In this document: positions 27,473 to 36,742 of the stretch, piece after piece
How positions within the stretch are numbered: position 1 is the stretch's first letter
How the letters are laid out: each line of letters starts with the position of its first letter
Source: Synechococcus sp. WH 8109
Lineage (GTDB): Bacteria > Cyanobacteriota > Cyanobacteriia > PCC-6307 > Cyanobiaceae
Assembly: GCF_000161795.2 (NCBI RefSeq)
Contig: NZ_CP006882.1
Location: 744,001 to 808,000 of the forward strand
Reading direction: 5' to 3'
DNA: 64,000 nt
Notes under the pieces: generated by a model
What the model saw: the letters and a program-made list of their open reading frames with translations, nothing else
The model's database searches: none
Told to the model about the DNA's origin: nothing
Translations under genes and position numbers: made by a program

Positions 27473-28132
27473 GTGACCACTGTTGCGGCAGATGATCTCT
27501 GCAACTCCTACATTTCCTGCATCGGCGGCAGATCCCTGAGCGGCTTCACCAAACCGTTGGCTCGGCTGATTGATCAGTTCGAGCGTCTGCCTGGCATCGG
27601 CCCGCGCACGGCCCAGCGGCTCGCGTTGCACCTGCTGAATCAACCGCAGGAGCAGATCCATCAGTTCGCTGATGCCCTGTTGGCAGCCCGCACCCAGGTG
27701 GGCCAGTGCCAGACCTGCTTCCACCTCTCCGCGGATCCCGAATGTGAGATCTGCCGCAATCCCGAGCGCCGCAACGGCGTGATCTGCGTGGTGGCCGATT
27801 CCCGCGATCTGTTGGCGCTGGAGCGCACCCGCGAATTTCAGGGGCGCTACCACGTGCTCGGAGGTCTGATTTCACCCATGGACGGCATCGGCCCGGAGCT
27901 GCTGCACGTCACCGAATTGGTGCAGCGCATCACCAACGAGGAGATCAGTGAGGTAATCCTGGCCCTCACCCCCAGCGTGGAAGGGGACACCACCAGCTTG
28001 TATCTGGGGCGGTTGCTCAAGCCCTTCTGCTCGGTGAGCCGGATCGCCTACGGCCTGCCGATGGGCAGTGAACTGGAATACGCCGATGAGGTCACCCTGA
28101 GCAGGGCCTTGGAAGGGCGCCGGCCGGTATGA
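27473..28132 (+). CDS. recR: Recombination protein RecR
   Basis: 219 residues from GTG 27473. In order: helix-hairpin-helix [17 protein letters not shown] (~39-55), a C4 zinc finger (C79, C82, C91, C94), and a Toprim domain with [29 protein letters not shown] and [18 protein letters not shown]. With RecF and RecO it loads RecA on gapped DNA. The frame is open upstream to 27284, but that part lies antisense to psbP. The stop overlaps lipA (ATGA). Confidence 0.95.
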   Translation: MTTVAADDLCNSYISCIGGRSLSGFTKPLARLIDQFERLPGIGPRTAQRLALHLLNQPQEQIHQFADALLAARTQVGQCQTCFHLSADPECEICRNPERRNGVICVVADSRDLLALERTREFQGRYHVLGGLISPMDGIGPELLHVTELVQRITNEEISEVILALTPSVEGDTTSLYLGRLLKPFCSVSRIAYGLPMGSELEYADEVTLSRALEGRRPV

Positions 28133-29028
28133 GCAAGTACAGCGCCATCCCCCCTGCCGAGCGACTGCCGGACTGGCTGCGGCGGCCGATCGGCAATGCC
28201 TCTGAACTGGAGCGGGTGCAGGGGTTGGTGAAGCAGAACCGCCTCCACACCATCTGTGAGGAGGGGCGCTGCCCCAACCGCGGCGAGTGCTACGCCGCCG
28301 GAACTGCGACGTTCCTGTTGGGTGGCTCGATCTGCACCCGCAGCTGTTCCTTCTGCCAGGTGGACAAGGGCCAGGCCCCGATGCCGGTGGATGCCGCTGA
28401 AGCCGAGCGGGTGGCCGATGCCGTGGAGGCGATGCAGCTCCGTTATGTGGTGCTCACGGCGGTGGCCCGCGATGATCTCGCCGATCACGGCGCCAGCCTG
28501 TTCACCAGCACCATGGCGGCGATCCGAGCCCGCAATCCGCTGATCGCCCTTGAGGTGCTCACCCCCGATTTCTGGGGGGGCGTGGCGAATCACGATCAGG
28601 CGTTGGCGGCTCAACGGGAGCGGCTGGCCACGGTGCTCGCTGCCCAACCGGTGTGCTTCAACCACAACCTGGAAACGGTGCAGCGGTTGCAGGGGGAGGT
28701 GCGTCGCGGTGCCACCTATGCGCGGTCGCTCGGTTTACTAGCGGCCGCCCGTGAGCTGGCACCGGAGATCCCCACCAAAAGTGGCCTGATGCTCGGCTTG
28801 GGCGAAAGCCGCGAGGAGGTGATCGCCACCCTCCACGACCTCCGTGCCGTGGATTGCCAACGGATCACCCTGGGGCAGTACCTGCGCCCCTCGCTGGTTC
28901 ACATTCCGGTGGCCCGTTACTGGAAGCCCCAGGAGTTCGATGAGCTGGCGGAGGTGGCCCGTGAGCTGGGCTTTGCCCAGGTGCGCAGTGGTCCGCTGGT
29001 GCGCAGCAGTTATCACGCCGCCGACTGA
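28129..29028 (+). CDS. lipA: Lipoyl synthase
   Basis: 299 residues. Auxiliary cluster ligands are C43, C48 and C54 ([12 protein letters not shown]), and the radical-SAM motif CxxxCxxC is C69, C73, C76 (ICTRSCSFC). Later come [10 protein letters not shown] and [12 protein letters not shown]. It inserts two sulfurs into octanoyl groups on lipoyl domains of dehydrogenase complexes. The length matches the family. It is coupled to recR by a four-base overlap, and its 3' end overlaps the next opposite-strand gene by 16 bases. Confidence 0.96.
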   Translation: MSKYSAIPPAERLPDWLRRPIGNASELERVQGLVKQNRLHTICEEGRCPNRGECYAAGTATFLLGGSICTRSCSFCQVDKGQAPMPVDAAEAERVADAVEAMQLRYVVLTAVARDDLADHGASLFTSTMAAIRARNPLIALEVLTPDFWGGVANHDQALAAQRERLATVLAAQPVCFNHNLETVQRLQGEVRRGATYARSLGLLAAARELAPEIPTKSGLMLGLGESREEVIATLHDLRAVDCQRITLGQYLRPSLVHIPVARYWKPQEFDELAEVARELGFAQVRSGPLVRSSYHAAD

Positions 29029-29510
29029 CGCCAGCCCCGCAGGCTGCGCTCCAGCACGGTGCCCAGATCACCGCTCATCAGGGCCCCGGCGCCGCCCCAG
29101 ACCATGCGCAGGGGCAGATCCCAGAGCGCCGCTTCCACATCGCGAGTTTTGCTGAAACCGCGTTGGCGGAAGTAGCGCACCAGCCGGCGGTGCTGCTGCT
29201 CGTCGTCTCGGATGGCCAGCAACCTGGCCCGTGAGCAGGGGGTGGCCTCTTGGGCCCAGGCCATGGTTGCCGCCCAGATCAGATCACCCACGCCGGCAGG
29301 CGTCTTCGGCATCACCCGCATCGTGTCGAGCTGCAGGCCCGTGGCGGATGGATAGGCCCATCCCTTCATTTCCCCCAGCAGCAGCAGGCTGCTGCTGGAG
29401 GCTTGCTGGGCCACCACCAGCCGCAGGCTCCACAGCCCCAGGGGGCGGCCCACCTGCAACCTCAGCAGCAGGTCCCGTTCGCGGGCTTCGGCTTCCAGTT
29501 GCTCAAGCAT
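29013..29510 (-). CDS. Conserved-type protein, possibly GNAT-like
   Basis: 165 residues, no signal peptide. The N-terminal half alternates strands ([36 protein letters not shown]). A central segment ([20 protein letters not shown] then [11 protein letters not shown]) resembles the acetyl-CoA-binding region and the RxGF strand of GNAT acetyltransferases. The fold assignment is weak. It converges on lipA with a 16-base overlap and precedes the GST fusion gene in the minus direction. Confidence 0.6.
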   Translation of the reverse strand: MLEQLEAEARERDLLLRLQVGRPLGLWSLRLVVAQQASSSSLLLLGEMKGWAYPSATGLQLDTMRVMPKTPAGVGDLIWAATMAWAQEATPCSRARLLAIRDDEQQHRRLVRYFRQRGFSKTRDVEAALWDLPLRMVWGGAGALMSGDLGTVLERSLRGWRQSAA

Positions 29511-29544
29511 CTATCGGGATCTGGCCATGGTCATGGTCGTCAAG

Positions 29545-30516
29545 TCATGCTGCCGCGGGCACGGTGCCGACCGAGCGCACAGCCTTCAAAGGCAGCGGCC
29601 CGTAGAGATGGGGGAACAGTTCGCCGGTGGGGATGGCATCGGCCCGCAGGGGAGCGTTCACGGCGGCGGGATCAATCTCCAGCAGCAGCACCTCGCCGGC
29701 GTCGGCGTAGAACCGCTCAAAGGTGGCCTGCCACTGCTCCTGCCAGGAGCAGTGGATGAAGCCCACCTGCTCCAAGCTCATTCCCCGGGTGGAGATGCGG
29801 TAGCTGTCGCTGGCCTGGGCGGCCTGCCAGTCGGCCTTGAGGGCCAGGTGAAAAAGGGGCTGATCCAGGGGCACCGCCACGGCATCGGCGGGGAAGTGGT
29901 GTTGTTGCCCCCCGGCACTCCAGGGGTCGGCCCGCTGCATCAGCCGCTCAAAGCGGGGATCCTCGAGGAAACGCTGTAGCCAGTGGCGGAGCGCCTCCAG
30001 GCTGTTGTCGTTGTCGAATCCCTCGGGATCGGCGATGCGCCACTGCCGCACGAACGGCCAGAGCGAGGCATCCGCCAGCGAGCAGCGCTCGCCCAGCAGC
30101 CAACCCTGATCAGCGATCCTCAGGTTCCAGTTTTGAAGGATGGCCAGCCCGGCGGCGCGTTGTTCCTCTTTATTGGTGCCGGGGTAGCGGTCGGTGTATT
30201 TGAACCGGTCGAGATGATGTTTGAACGTGCCGTCGTTCTGCTGGATCAGCGCTGAGGCATCGCCGGCGTTGCGTAGCTCGCGAGGGTCCGCCTGATCCAG
30301 GACCCAGTGCATGACCGCCAGGCTTTCCTCAATCACGCGGCCATCCGGCAGCACCAACACGGGCACGGTGCCCTTAGGGGAGACCGCCAACATCTCAGCC
30401 GGTTTGGCCTTCAGTGCGATTTCCCGCCACTGAACCAACAGTCCTGCCTCCAGCAGCGCCCAGCGGGCGCGCATGGCGTAGGGGCAGCGTCGAAAGCTGT
30501 AAAGGATCGGCAGCAC
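29545..30516 (-). CDS. Glutathione S-transferase / DUF952 fusion protein
   Basis: 323 residues in two parts. Residues ~1-205 are a GST: thioredoxin-fold LYSFRRCPYAMRARWALLEA with a Cys in the active-site region, GTVPVLVLPDGRVIEESLA for glutathione binding, and an all-helical domain. Residues ~223-320 match DUF952 (LFHLALKADWQAAQ, GFIHCSWQEQWQATFERFY, LFPHLYGPLPL). The two domains are usually separate proteins. A detoxification or glutathione-conjugate role is likely for the first part; DUF952 has no assigned function. No stop or frameshift separates the parts. Confidence 0.85.
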   Translation of the reverse strand: MLPILYSFRRCPYAMRARWALLEAGLLVQWREIALKAKPAEMLAVSPKGTVPVLVLPDGRVIEESLAVMHWVLDQADPRELRNAGDASALIQQNDGTFKHHLDRFKYTDRYPGTNKEEQRAAGLAILQNWNLRIADQGWLLGERCSLADASLWPFVRQWRIADPEGFDNDNSLEALRHWLQRFLEDPRFERLMQRADPWSAGGQQHHFPADAVAVPLDQPLFHLALKADWQAAQASDSYRISTRGMSLEQVGFIHCSWQEQWQATFERFYADAGEVLLLEIDPAAVNAPLRADAIPTGELFPHLYGPLPLKAVRSVGTVPAAA

Positions 30517-30564
30517 GGCATCGGGGTGGTCCCTGGCAGGGATTGTCCGATGCGGACTGACTGC

Positions 30565-31533
30565 TCAGGCCTGCTGCTGGTCGATGTTGTGTTGGTCGAT
30601 CTGGCGTTGCCGCATGGCGAAGCGTTCCCGGTCGGCATCGCTGAAGCGAACCACGCAGTGCACGCACTGCACCCCTTTGATGTAGCTCGGCAGTTCACGT
30701 TGCTGGGGTGACACCGGCAGACCGCAGGCGTGGCAAAGGCTGTGCTCTCCAGGTTCCAGCCGATGGTTCAACGCCACCCGTTGATCAAAAACAAAGCACT
30801 CCCCTTGCCAGCGGCTCTCGGCCTCTGGCACCTGCTCGAGGTACTTGAGGATGCCGCCGCGCAGGTGGTGCACCTCCCCGAAACCCTTTTGCTGCAGGTA
30901 GCTGCTGGCTTTTTCGCAGCGGATCCCACCGGTGCAGAACATGGCGATGCGCTTGCTGCCCTGCTGTTCGATCAGGGGCCGCAGCGTGGACTCTGCCCAT
31001 TGCGGGAATTCACGGAAACTCTCGGTGCTGGGGTCGATGGCCCCCTCAAACGTGCCAATCGCCGTTTCGTAGCTGTTGCGGGTGTCGATCACCAGGGTGT
31101 CGGGATCATCCATCAGGGCATTCCAGTGTTCGGGCTCCACATAGGTACCCACGCTGGCGCTGGGGTCCACGCTGGCCACGCCGATGGTCACGATCTCCTT
31201 TTTGCGCCGGGCTTTGAAGCGGCGGAACACCGGTTTGTTGGCCCAGCTGCGCTTCACCTCGAGCCGTGCGTAGTGGTCGTCACCCAGCACCAGGGAAGCG
31301 CGCAGATGATCCAGCACCGCATCAACAGCTGATTCCGGTCCACTGATCGTGCCGTTCACCCCTTCATGGGCCACCAACACCGAGCCGAGCACGCTGCCAT
31401 TGCGGGCCAGGGTCGGCAAGCTGCTCAGCAATGTCTCCCGACGCTCGTCATCCAGGGGCGTGAAGGCATAAAACGCCGCCACCAAGAGTCGGCTGTCGTT
31501 CGCCAGCCCAGGCTCCAGGTCGCTCGGGTTCAC
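30565..31533 (-). CDS. trhO: tRNA uridine(34) hydroxylase TrhO (rhodanese family)
   Basis: 322 residues: N-terminal acylphosphatase-like half (VAAFYAFTPLDDE), central rhodanese domain with VIDTRNSYETAIGTFEGA and the catalytic loop CTGGIRC (C200), and a C-terminal cysteine pair set (CHAC and CVHC) suggesting a zinc site. TrhO forms 5-hydroxyuridine at the tRNA wobble position using O2. Downstream of its start, toward 31850, lie two small frames on the same strand. Confidence 0.92.
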   Translation of the reverse strand: MNPSDLEPGLANDSRLLVAAFYAFTPLDDERRETLLSSLPTLARNGSVLGSVLVAHEGVNGTISGPESAVDAVLDHLRASLVLGDDHYARLEVKRSWANKPVFRRFKARRKKEIVTIGVASVDPSASVGTYVEPEHWNALMDDPDTLVIDTRNSYETAIGTFEGAIDPSTESFREFPQWAESTLRPLIEQQGSKRIAMFCTGGIRCEKASSYLQQKGFGEVHHLRGGILKYLEQVPEAESRWQGECFVFDQRVALNHRLEPGEHSLCHACGLPVSPQQRELPSYIKGVQCVHCVVRFSDADRERFAMRQRQIDQHNIDQQQA

Positions 31534-31598
31534 GCTGTTATCGGTTCAACAGTCCTCCAGCCTGCATCAGGCCGGGACCTGCCCCCGGTGGTTCGTCG

Positions 31599-31850
31599 TC
31601 AAGCCTTCTTGCTGATGCGCACCGAAGCCGGCTTCAGGGGACAGGCCAGGGCATGGAAGGGCTTGTGCCCTCCTTCAAAGATCAGGCTTCCCATGGGTTG
31701 AGCGTTGGCGCTGTCGATCTTCATGGCTGAGCCACAGACCAGCACGGTGTAGCTCAACCGGGATGCCACCCACAATGAGTGTTTTGTGCAGTGTTTCCGG
31801 TTGGTGACAGTCGGGATGGTCCGCGCAGGACCTGTCCGGCTGGATCTCAA
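31599..31850 (-). CDS. Possible small protein, unknown function
   Basis: A minus-strand frame whose last ~45 codons (from MKIDSANAQPMGSLIFEGG) show strong G/C preference at third positions, as in neighbouring genes; the upstream part does not. The true start may be the ATG at 31722-31724, giving 41 residues. The tail is basic (KPASVRISKKA). An overlapping frame (31675-31896) has weaker codon bias and is rejected. Function unknown. Confidence 0.4.
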   Translation of the reverse strand: MRSSRTGPARTIPTVTNRKHCTKHSLWVASRLSYTVLVCGSAMKIDSANAQPMGSLIFEGGHKPFHALACPLKPASVRISKKA

Positions 31851-31954
31851 TAGCGGTGATGTTGGTGACGCTGCTTGTCGTCCTTGATCGCTTCAAGAAT
31901 CACTGAGAGAACAAACAAACCCAGCAGCGAGGGGATGACGACGGGATCAATCAC
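31847..31954 (-). CDS. Possible 35-residue single-span membrane protein
   Basis: A short frame from GTG 31952-31954, preceded by GAGG four bases upstream, with a clear hydrophobic segment (VVIPSLLGLFVLSVILEAI) and a charged His-rich tail (KDDKQRHQHHRY). The layout is like small photosynthetic or NDH subunits, but I cannot match it to a named one. Good start signal and membrane-helix logic support it; length makes proof difficult. Confidence 0.5.
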   Translation of the reverse strand: MIDPVVIPSLLGLFVLSVILEAIKDDKQRHQHHRY

Positions 31955-32043
31955 GGCGCCTCATCGAAGGGCTGTTTCTGGTCTAGCCCTGCGCCCACTC
32001 AGCCTGTGTGCCAGTGGGGCGATCGTTACATGGATGCGGCTGA

Positions 32044-33039
32044 TCAGCGGGGGGAGCAGCTGGCCGGAGCCGCCGCGCCCTCCTGCCAGTTGGCGGTCAC
32101 CCCCGCATCGGCGAGTAGTTGGCGGTCGGCCTCCACGTCCGGGTTGCCGGTGGTGAGCAGAACATCGCCGTAGAAGATCGAATCGGCCCCCGCCTGGAGG
32201 CAGAGGATCTGCGCTTCCCGGCTCATCGATTCACGGCCGGCGCTCAACCGCACCCGGGCATGGGGCATCAGGATCCTTGCTGTTGCCACCATCCGCACCA
32301 GCTCTAGCGGTTCGAAGGGAGCCTGCTCTTCCAAGGGGGTGCCTTCCACCGCCACCAGACCGTTCACCGGAACGCTTTCGGGATGGGGGTTCATGCTGGC
32401 CAGCACCTGCAGCATGGAGGCGCGGTCCCGCAGGGTTTCGCCCATACCGATGATGCCGCCGCAGCAGAGGGTGACGCCGGCCTTGCGCACCCGTTGCAGG
32501 GTTTCCAGTCGCTCCTGATAGGTGCGTGTGGAGATGATCCGGTCGTAGTGCTCGGGGCTGGTGTCGAGGTTGTGGTTGTAGGCCGTGAGGCCGGCCTCGG
32601 CCAAACGTTCCGCCTGCTGGTCGGTGAGCATCCCCGCGGTCACGCAGGCTTCCATCCCCATGCCGCGCACCCCCCGCACCATCTCGAGCATCGCCTCAAA
32701 GGGAGCGCCATCGCGGATCTCCCGCCAGGCCCAGCCCATGCAGAAGCGATCAGCTCCGGCTTCCTTGGCGGCCCGGGCCCGCTGAAGCACCGGCTCTACC
32801 TGCATCTGGGCTTCAAAGGCCGTCACGTCACTGCTGTTGTGGATCGACTGAGAGCAGTAGGCACAGTCTTCTTCGCAGCCCCCCGTTTTCACGCTCAGCA
32901 ATGAGGCCAGCTGCACCCGGTAGCCCGGGTTGGCTTCCCGATGCACGGTTTGGGCCTGCCAGAGCAGCTCCATCAACGGAAGTTCCAGCAGGGTCTGGAT
33001 CTCCTCGGTGGTCCAGTCGTGGCGGATGCTGAGGGTCAT
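32044..33039 (-). CDS. bioB: Biotin synthase
   Basis: 331 residues. The radical-SAM cluster is C55-x3-C59-x2-C62 ([12 protein letters not shown]). Later motifs include [25 protein letters not shown] and [10 protein letters not shown], plus RLSAGRE, the Arg ligand of the second [2Fe-2S] cluster. It inserts sulfur into dethiobiotin. The start overlaps the uppS stop by four bases, so bioB is the last gene of the coupled minus-strand cdaA-uppS-bioB run. Confidence 0.96.
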   Translation of the reverse strand: MTLSIRHDWTTEEIQTLLELPLMELLWQAQTVHREANPGYRVQLASLLSVKTGGCEEDCAYCSQSIHNSSDVTAFEAQMQVEPVLQRARAAKEAGADRFCMGWAWREIRDGAPFEAMLEMVRGVRGMGMEACVTAGMLTDQQAERLAEAGLTAYNHNLDTSPEHYDRIISTRTYQERLETLQRVRKAGVTLCCGGIIGMGETLRDRASMLQVLASMNPHPESVPVNGLVAVEGTPLEEQAPFEPLELVRMVATARILMPHARVRLSAGRESMSREAQILCLQAGADSIFYGDVLLTTGNPDVEADRQLLADAGVTANWQEGAAAPASCSPR

Positions 33040-33818
33040 GGGCGGATCGGATCAAGACCGCCGAAGCGGCGGTGGCGACGTTGGAAATCGAGCAGGGCGG
33101 CTTTCAGTGCATCGGCATTGAAGTCAGGCCAGAGCACATCGGTGACGTGAATCTCGGCGTAGGCCAGTTGCCAGAGCAGGAAATTGCTGATCCGGTGTTC
33201 GCCGCTGGTGCGGATCAACAGATCGGGATCCTGTTCGCCAGCCGTGAACAGTTCGGCGGCGATGCTGTTCTCGTCGATGTTGTCGGGGTCCAGCTCCCCG
33301 GCAGCAGCGCGTTGGGCCAGACGCTGAGCGGCTTGCACCAGCTCCCGTCGTCCGCCGTAGTTGGTGCACACGTTGAAGTGAATGCCGTTGTTGCCCGCCG
33401 TCCTGGCCGTGGCATCGGCAATCAGCTCCTGCAGTTTCTGGGGCAGGGCCTTCAGATCGCCGAGAAAGCGAATCCGCACCTGTTCGGCCTCGAGCGCCTG
33501 CAGTTCGGCCTGCAGCACCCGTTCGAACAGGGTCATCAGGAAGTTCACTTCCTCCCCTGGGCGCGACCAGTTCTCTGTGGAGAAAGCGTAGGCCGTGAGG
33601 GCTTGGATCCCCCAGTCGCTGCACAGTCGCAGGGTGGCTTTCAGCGCTTCAACCCCAGCCCGATGCCCCATCACGCGGGGCAAACCGCGGGATTTCGCCC
33701 AGCGACCATTGCCATCCATGATCAAGGCCACGTGCTGCGGGAGCCGACCCGGGTCGAGGTCCGCAGGCAGAAGCGAACGATCGGCCGTGTCAGTGCTGGT
33801 GGCCGGAGGGCGGCTCAA
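33036..33818 (-). CDS. uppS: Isoprenyl transferase (undecaprenyl diphosphate synthase)
   Basis: 260 residues with the cis-prenyltransferase signatures: [18 protein letters not shown] with catalytic D35, [19 protein letters not shown], and near the end [19 protein letters not shown] and LWPDFN. It makes the C55 carrier lipid for peptidoglycan and polysaccharide synthesis, the carrier used by LCP enzymes such as those in this window. It overlaps both neighbours by four bases. Confidence 0.95.
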   Translation of the reverse strand: MSRPPATSTDTADRSLLPADLDPGRLPQHVALIMDGNGRWAKSRGLPRVMGHRAGVEALKATLRLCSDWGIQALTAYAFSTENWSRPGEEVNFLMTLFERVLQAELQALEAEQVRIRFLGDLKALPQKLQELIADATARTAGNNGIHFNVCTNYGGRRELVQAAQRLAQRAAAGELDPDNIDENSIAAELFTAGEQDPDLLIRTSGEHRISNFLLWQLAYAEIHVTDVLWPDFNADALKAALLDFQRRHRRFGGLDPIRP

Positions 33819-34645
33819 GACAGCGATTCGGACGGAGCGCTACCCACCGTACGCCGTGCTGGCGGCATCGATTCGGCGGTGCTGAACAGCTCCCTGAGCA
33901 GTTCCTGGAGGCGAGAACTGGTGATCGGTCGTTCCAGCTTGCCCTGGTTCGCCAGAGACAGCGTTCCAGTTTCTTCCGACACAACAATGCAGATGCAGCG
34001 ATCGAAGCGTTCGGTAATCCCGAGGGCCGCCAGATGGCGGGTGCCGAAACGGCTCACGCTGTCCCTCGAAAGGGGAAGAATCACCCCCGCCGACTCGATG
34101 CGATTGCCCCGCACCAGCACGGCACCGTCGTGGAGGGGGGTGTCGGCGGCAAACAGGTTGAGCATCAGCTCGCGACTCAACACAGCACCAATAGGGATGC
34201 CGGGATTGAGAAAGTCTTCAGGCCTCAGGTCGCTTCCCAGGTCCACCACAATCAGGGCCCCACGCCGCAACTGCGACAGCCGGCCTGCTGCCTCGGTGAT
34301 CTGGCTGACGGTGCCTGCCGAAGCGCTGAACTCTTTCTGGGGATTGCCCAGCAACACGGCCAGACGACCGGTCCCGAGCAGCTCCATCAGGCGCCGCAGC
34401 TCCCCCTGCCAAAGGATGGCCAAGGAGAGCGAACAGGCCATGACAAGCGCGTCTACCAGCTTTGTGGTGAGGGGAAGGTTGGCGAAGCGCTGGACGAACC
34501 AGGCCATCGCCACTAAAAACAACCAACCCCGAAGCAGCCAGAGGGTGCGTTGCTCGTTGACGCGGGAAAAAAGCAGAAAGCCGATGGAAGAGGCAAAGAG
34601 AACGTCGAGCACCAGGAGCGGATCCACCACCGCCAACACGTTCAC
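33815..34645 (-). CDS. cdaA: Diadenylate cyclase CdaA (c-di-AMP synthase)
   Basis: 276 residues: three N-terminal membrane segments (~8-28, 38-55, 62-80) and then the DAC domain with DGA (173-175), [10 protein letters not shown] and GTRHLAA (201-207; Leu replaces the usual Arg of RHRAA). It makes c-di-AMP, which in cyanobacteria is tied to potassium, osmotic and night-time physiology. The start lies 23 bases downstream of the lysA stop. Confidence 0.93.
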   Translation of the reverse strand: MNVLAVVDPLLVLDVLFASSIGFLLFSRVNEQRTLWLLRGWLFLVAMAWFVQRFANLPLTTKLVDALVMACSLSLAILWQGELRRLMELLGTGRLAVLLGNPQKEFSASAGTVSQITEAAGRLSQLRRGALIVVDLGSDLRPEDFLNPGIPIGAVLSRELMLNLFAADTPLHDGAVLVRGNRIESAGVILPLSRDSVSRFGTRHLAALGITERFDRCICIVVSEETGTLSLANQGKLERPITSSRLQELLRELFSTAESMPPARRTVGSAPSESLS

Positions 34646-34667
34646 TCCGCCCTTTTAATCACTACTG

Positions 34668-36047
34668 TCAACGTAACGCGTTGAATCGTTCTGGCAAAAC
34701 GTCATAGCGCAGCAGGTCATCCGGCTGCTCCCTCTTCTGCACCAGTTCAGCTGCTCCGTCGTGCACCAGAACGGCAGCGGGCCTCGGGATCCGGTTGTAG
34801 TTCGAACTCATCGAGGCGTTGTAGGCGCCGGTGGCAAACACGGCGACGATGTCACCGCTCTCAGTGGTAGGCAGGGCCAGGTTCTTCAGCAACACATCGC
34901 CGGATTCGCAGTGCTTTCCCACCAGGTTCACGCTTTCGTCTGGCTTGGCCAGGGGGCGATCGGCCAGGCAACAGGTGTAGAGCGACTGGTAGGTGATCGG
35001 GCGAGGGTTGTCGCTCATGCCACCGTCAATGGCCACGTAGGTGCGCACATTCGGGATCGTTTTACGCGAGCCCACCGAATACAGGGTCACGCCGGCGGTC
35101 GCCACCAGGGAACGGCCCGGTTCGCACATCAACCGCGGCAGCTCGAGTCCCCGTTCCTGACAAGCGCTGGTAACGGCTTCGGCCACCACCTGGATCCACT
35201 GCTCAATGCTCGGGGGGTCGTCTGACTCCACGTAGCGAATGCCCAGGCCACCGCCCACATTGAGGTCGCTCACGGGATGCCCCAGGTCACGGGCCAGCTT
35301 CAGCTTGTCGGCCATGACCGCCGCCAGATCCTGGTGGGGCTCGAGTTCAAAAATCTGGGATCCGATGTGGGCGTGCAACCCGGTGAGTTGAGACCAGGGC
35401 TGTCCCACCAGGCTGCGGAGTACGGGTTCCACCTGGTCAGGATCGAAGCCGAACTTGCTGTCCAGGTGACCGGTGCGGATGTATTCGTGCGTGTGGCACT
35501 CGATGCCGGGGGTGAAGCGCAGCATCAGGCGAGCCGGTTCGGCTCCAGCGGGCACCAGTTCGGCGAGGCGATCGAGATCGTGCTGGTTGTCCACAACGAT
35601 CGTCACCTTGTTGGCGTAGGCGAGCAGCAGCTCCTCGTCGGATTTGTTGTTGCCGTGCAGCACCATGCGCTCCCCGGGCATTCCCCCATGCAGTGCGGTC
35701 AGCAGTTCACCGGCTGACACCGCATCTAGACCCAGCCCCTCAGAGGCCGCAAGGCTGCTCATCACCAGGGAGCTGTTGGCCTTGGAGGCGTAGATCGGTA
35801 GGGATGGCCCGGCGTAATGCTTTTCCAGGGCCTGGCGGTAGGCCCGGCACGTGGCCCGAACGGTGGCTTCGTCCAGCACATACAACGGTGTGCCGTATCG
35901 CTCGGCCAGATCGCTGAGACGACACCCGCCTACAACAAGACGGTCGGTGCCGTCGAGTTCTGTGGTGATCGGGGTCAGGTTGCGATTGGGGCTCTCCGCA
36001 TCCCGGTTGGCCTCGAAGGGCCGTTGACTGGTGATGGTTTGGGTCAC
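34668..36047 (-). CDS. lysA: Diaminopimelate decarboxylase
   Basis: 459 residues, fold-type III PLP enzyme. The PLP lysine is K89 in YASKANSSL. Later motifs include GLHAHIGSQI, DLNVGGGLGIRY, CEPGRSLV and CESGDVL, all standard for LysA. It makes lysine from meso-diaminopimelate. The start is GTG (36045-36047), and the divergent acetyltransferase start at 36051 lies only three bases away. It is the first gene of a minus-strand run that continues through cdaA, uppS and bioB. Confidence 0.95.
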   Translation of the reverse strand: MTQTITSQRPFEANRDAESPNRNLTPITTELDGTDRLVVGGCRLSDLAERYGTPLYVLDEATVRATCRAYRQALEKHYAGPSLPIYASKANSSLVMSSLAASEGLGLDAVSAGELLTALHGGMPGERMVLHGNNKSDEELLLAYANKVTIVVDNQHDLDRLAELVPAGAEPARLMLRFTPGIECHTHEYIRTGHLDSKFGFDPDQVEPVLRSLVGQPWSQLTGLHAHIGSQIFELEPHQDLAAVMADKLKLARDLGHPVSDLNVGGGLGIRYVESDDPPSIEQWIQVVAEAVTSACQERGLELPRLMCEPGRSLVATAGVTLYSVGSRKTIPNVRTYVAIDGGMSDNPRPITYQSLYTCCLADRPLAKPDESVNLVGKHCESGDVLLKNLALPTTESGDIVAVFATGAYNASMSSNYNRIPRPAAVLVHDGAAELVQKREQPDDLLRYDVLPERFNALR

Positions 36048-36050
36048 GGA

Positions 36051-36566
36051 GTGGCGGCGTCGAAAGGCAATCTAGGAATCGACCCTGCAGGGGGCATACC
36101 GACAGCGCAGATCCTGCGTCTAGACCCGTCCTGGCAGCAAGCCTGTCTGGCACTCGATCAACGGGCGCTCAACGGCCTCTGGACCGCAGAGCAATGGCGG
36201 CGTGAGCTGGACGACCCCCGGCGCCTCTGCATCGGTCTGGTGCAGCCAGAAGCCCTGTTGGGGGTGGCCTGCGGCTGGATGGTGGCCGATGAACTGCACA
36301 TCACTGCGGTGGCTGTGGATCCCGACAGGCGTCGCAGCGGCCATGGAGGTGTGCTTTTGAAAGCACTGTTGCAACGGGCACGACAGCAGGGTGCCGTGCA
36401 CGCCACCCTCGAAGTGGCCAGCGACAACGTTGCCGCTCTGGCGCTTTATGCCAAAGCCGGTTTCCGCACCGCAGGCACCCGTTCCGAGTACTACTCCGAT
36501 GGTCGCGACGCACTTATTCAGTGGTGTCGCATCTCGTCAGCGCCGTCGCCCACGTCGGCGGTTTGA
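36051..36566 (+). CDS. rimI: GNAT N-acetyltransferase, RimI-like
   Basis: 171 residues from GTG 36051. The GNAT core has LHITAVAVDPDRRRSGHGGV with the acetyl-CoA loop (R-R-S-G-H-G), LEVASDNVAALALYAKAGF, and a C-terminal RTAGTRSEYYSDGRDALI typical of ribosomal-protein alanine acetyltransferases. The first ~20 residues are poorly conserved-looking, so the true start could be downstream. It diverges from lysA with almost no gap, so each promoter must lie in the other's 5' region. Confidence 0.82.
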   Translation: MAASKGNLGIDPAGGIPTAQILRLDPSWQQACLALDQRALNGLWTAEQWRRELDDPRRLCIGLVQPEALLGVACGWMVADELHITAVAVDPDRRRSGHGGVLLKALLQRARQQGAVHATLEVASDNVAALALYAKAGFRTAGTRSEYYSDGRDALIQWCRISSAPSPTSAV

Positions 36567-36648
36567 AGTTGTTCGGTTTCCCGTCCCTGGGAGACAAAAA
36601 AAACGGTGAATCTTGTGGGATTCATTGTTATTTTTCTTGCGCGTCAGG

Positions 36649-36663
36649 CCAGTCTCAGACTGG
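36649..36663. promoter_or_regulatory. Perfect 15-bp palindrome upstream of clpC
   Basis: CCAGTCT-C-AGACTGG is a perfect inverted repeat in the 176-base rimI-clpC interval. The one-base centre makes an RNA hairpin unfavourable, so a DNA-binding dimer is more natural than a terminator. Two direct copies of CCGAACA follow at 36671-36677 and 36680-36686. No known cyanobacterial operator is matched. Confidence 0.4.
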
Positions 36664-36742
36664 AAAGTGACCGAACAAACCGAACACTCGCAGCAGTCCC
36701 TCAACCCTGATAGCTTGGTCACATCACTGCATTGGCCCAGCG

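Noticed and set aside
31675-31896. Alternative minus-strand frame overlapping the small gene near 31.7 kb
   Set aside because: Its third-position G/C bias is weaker than in the overlapping frame ending at 31599.
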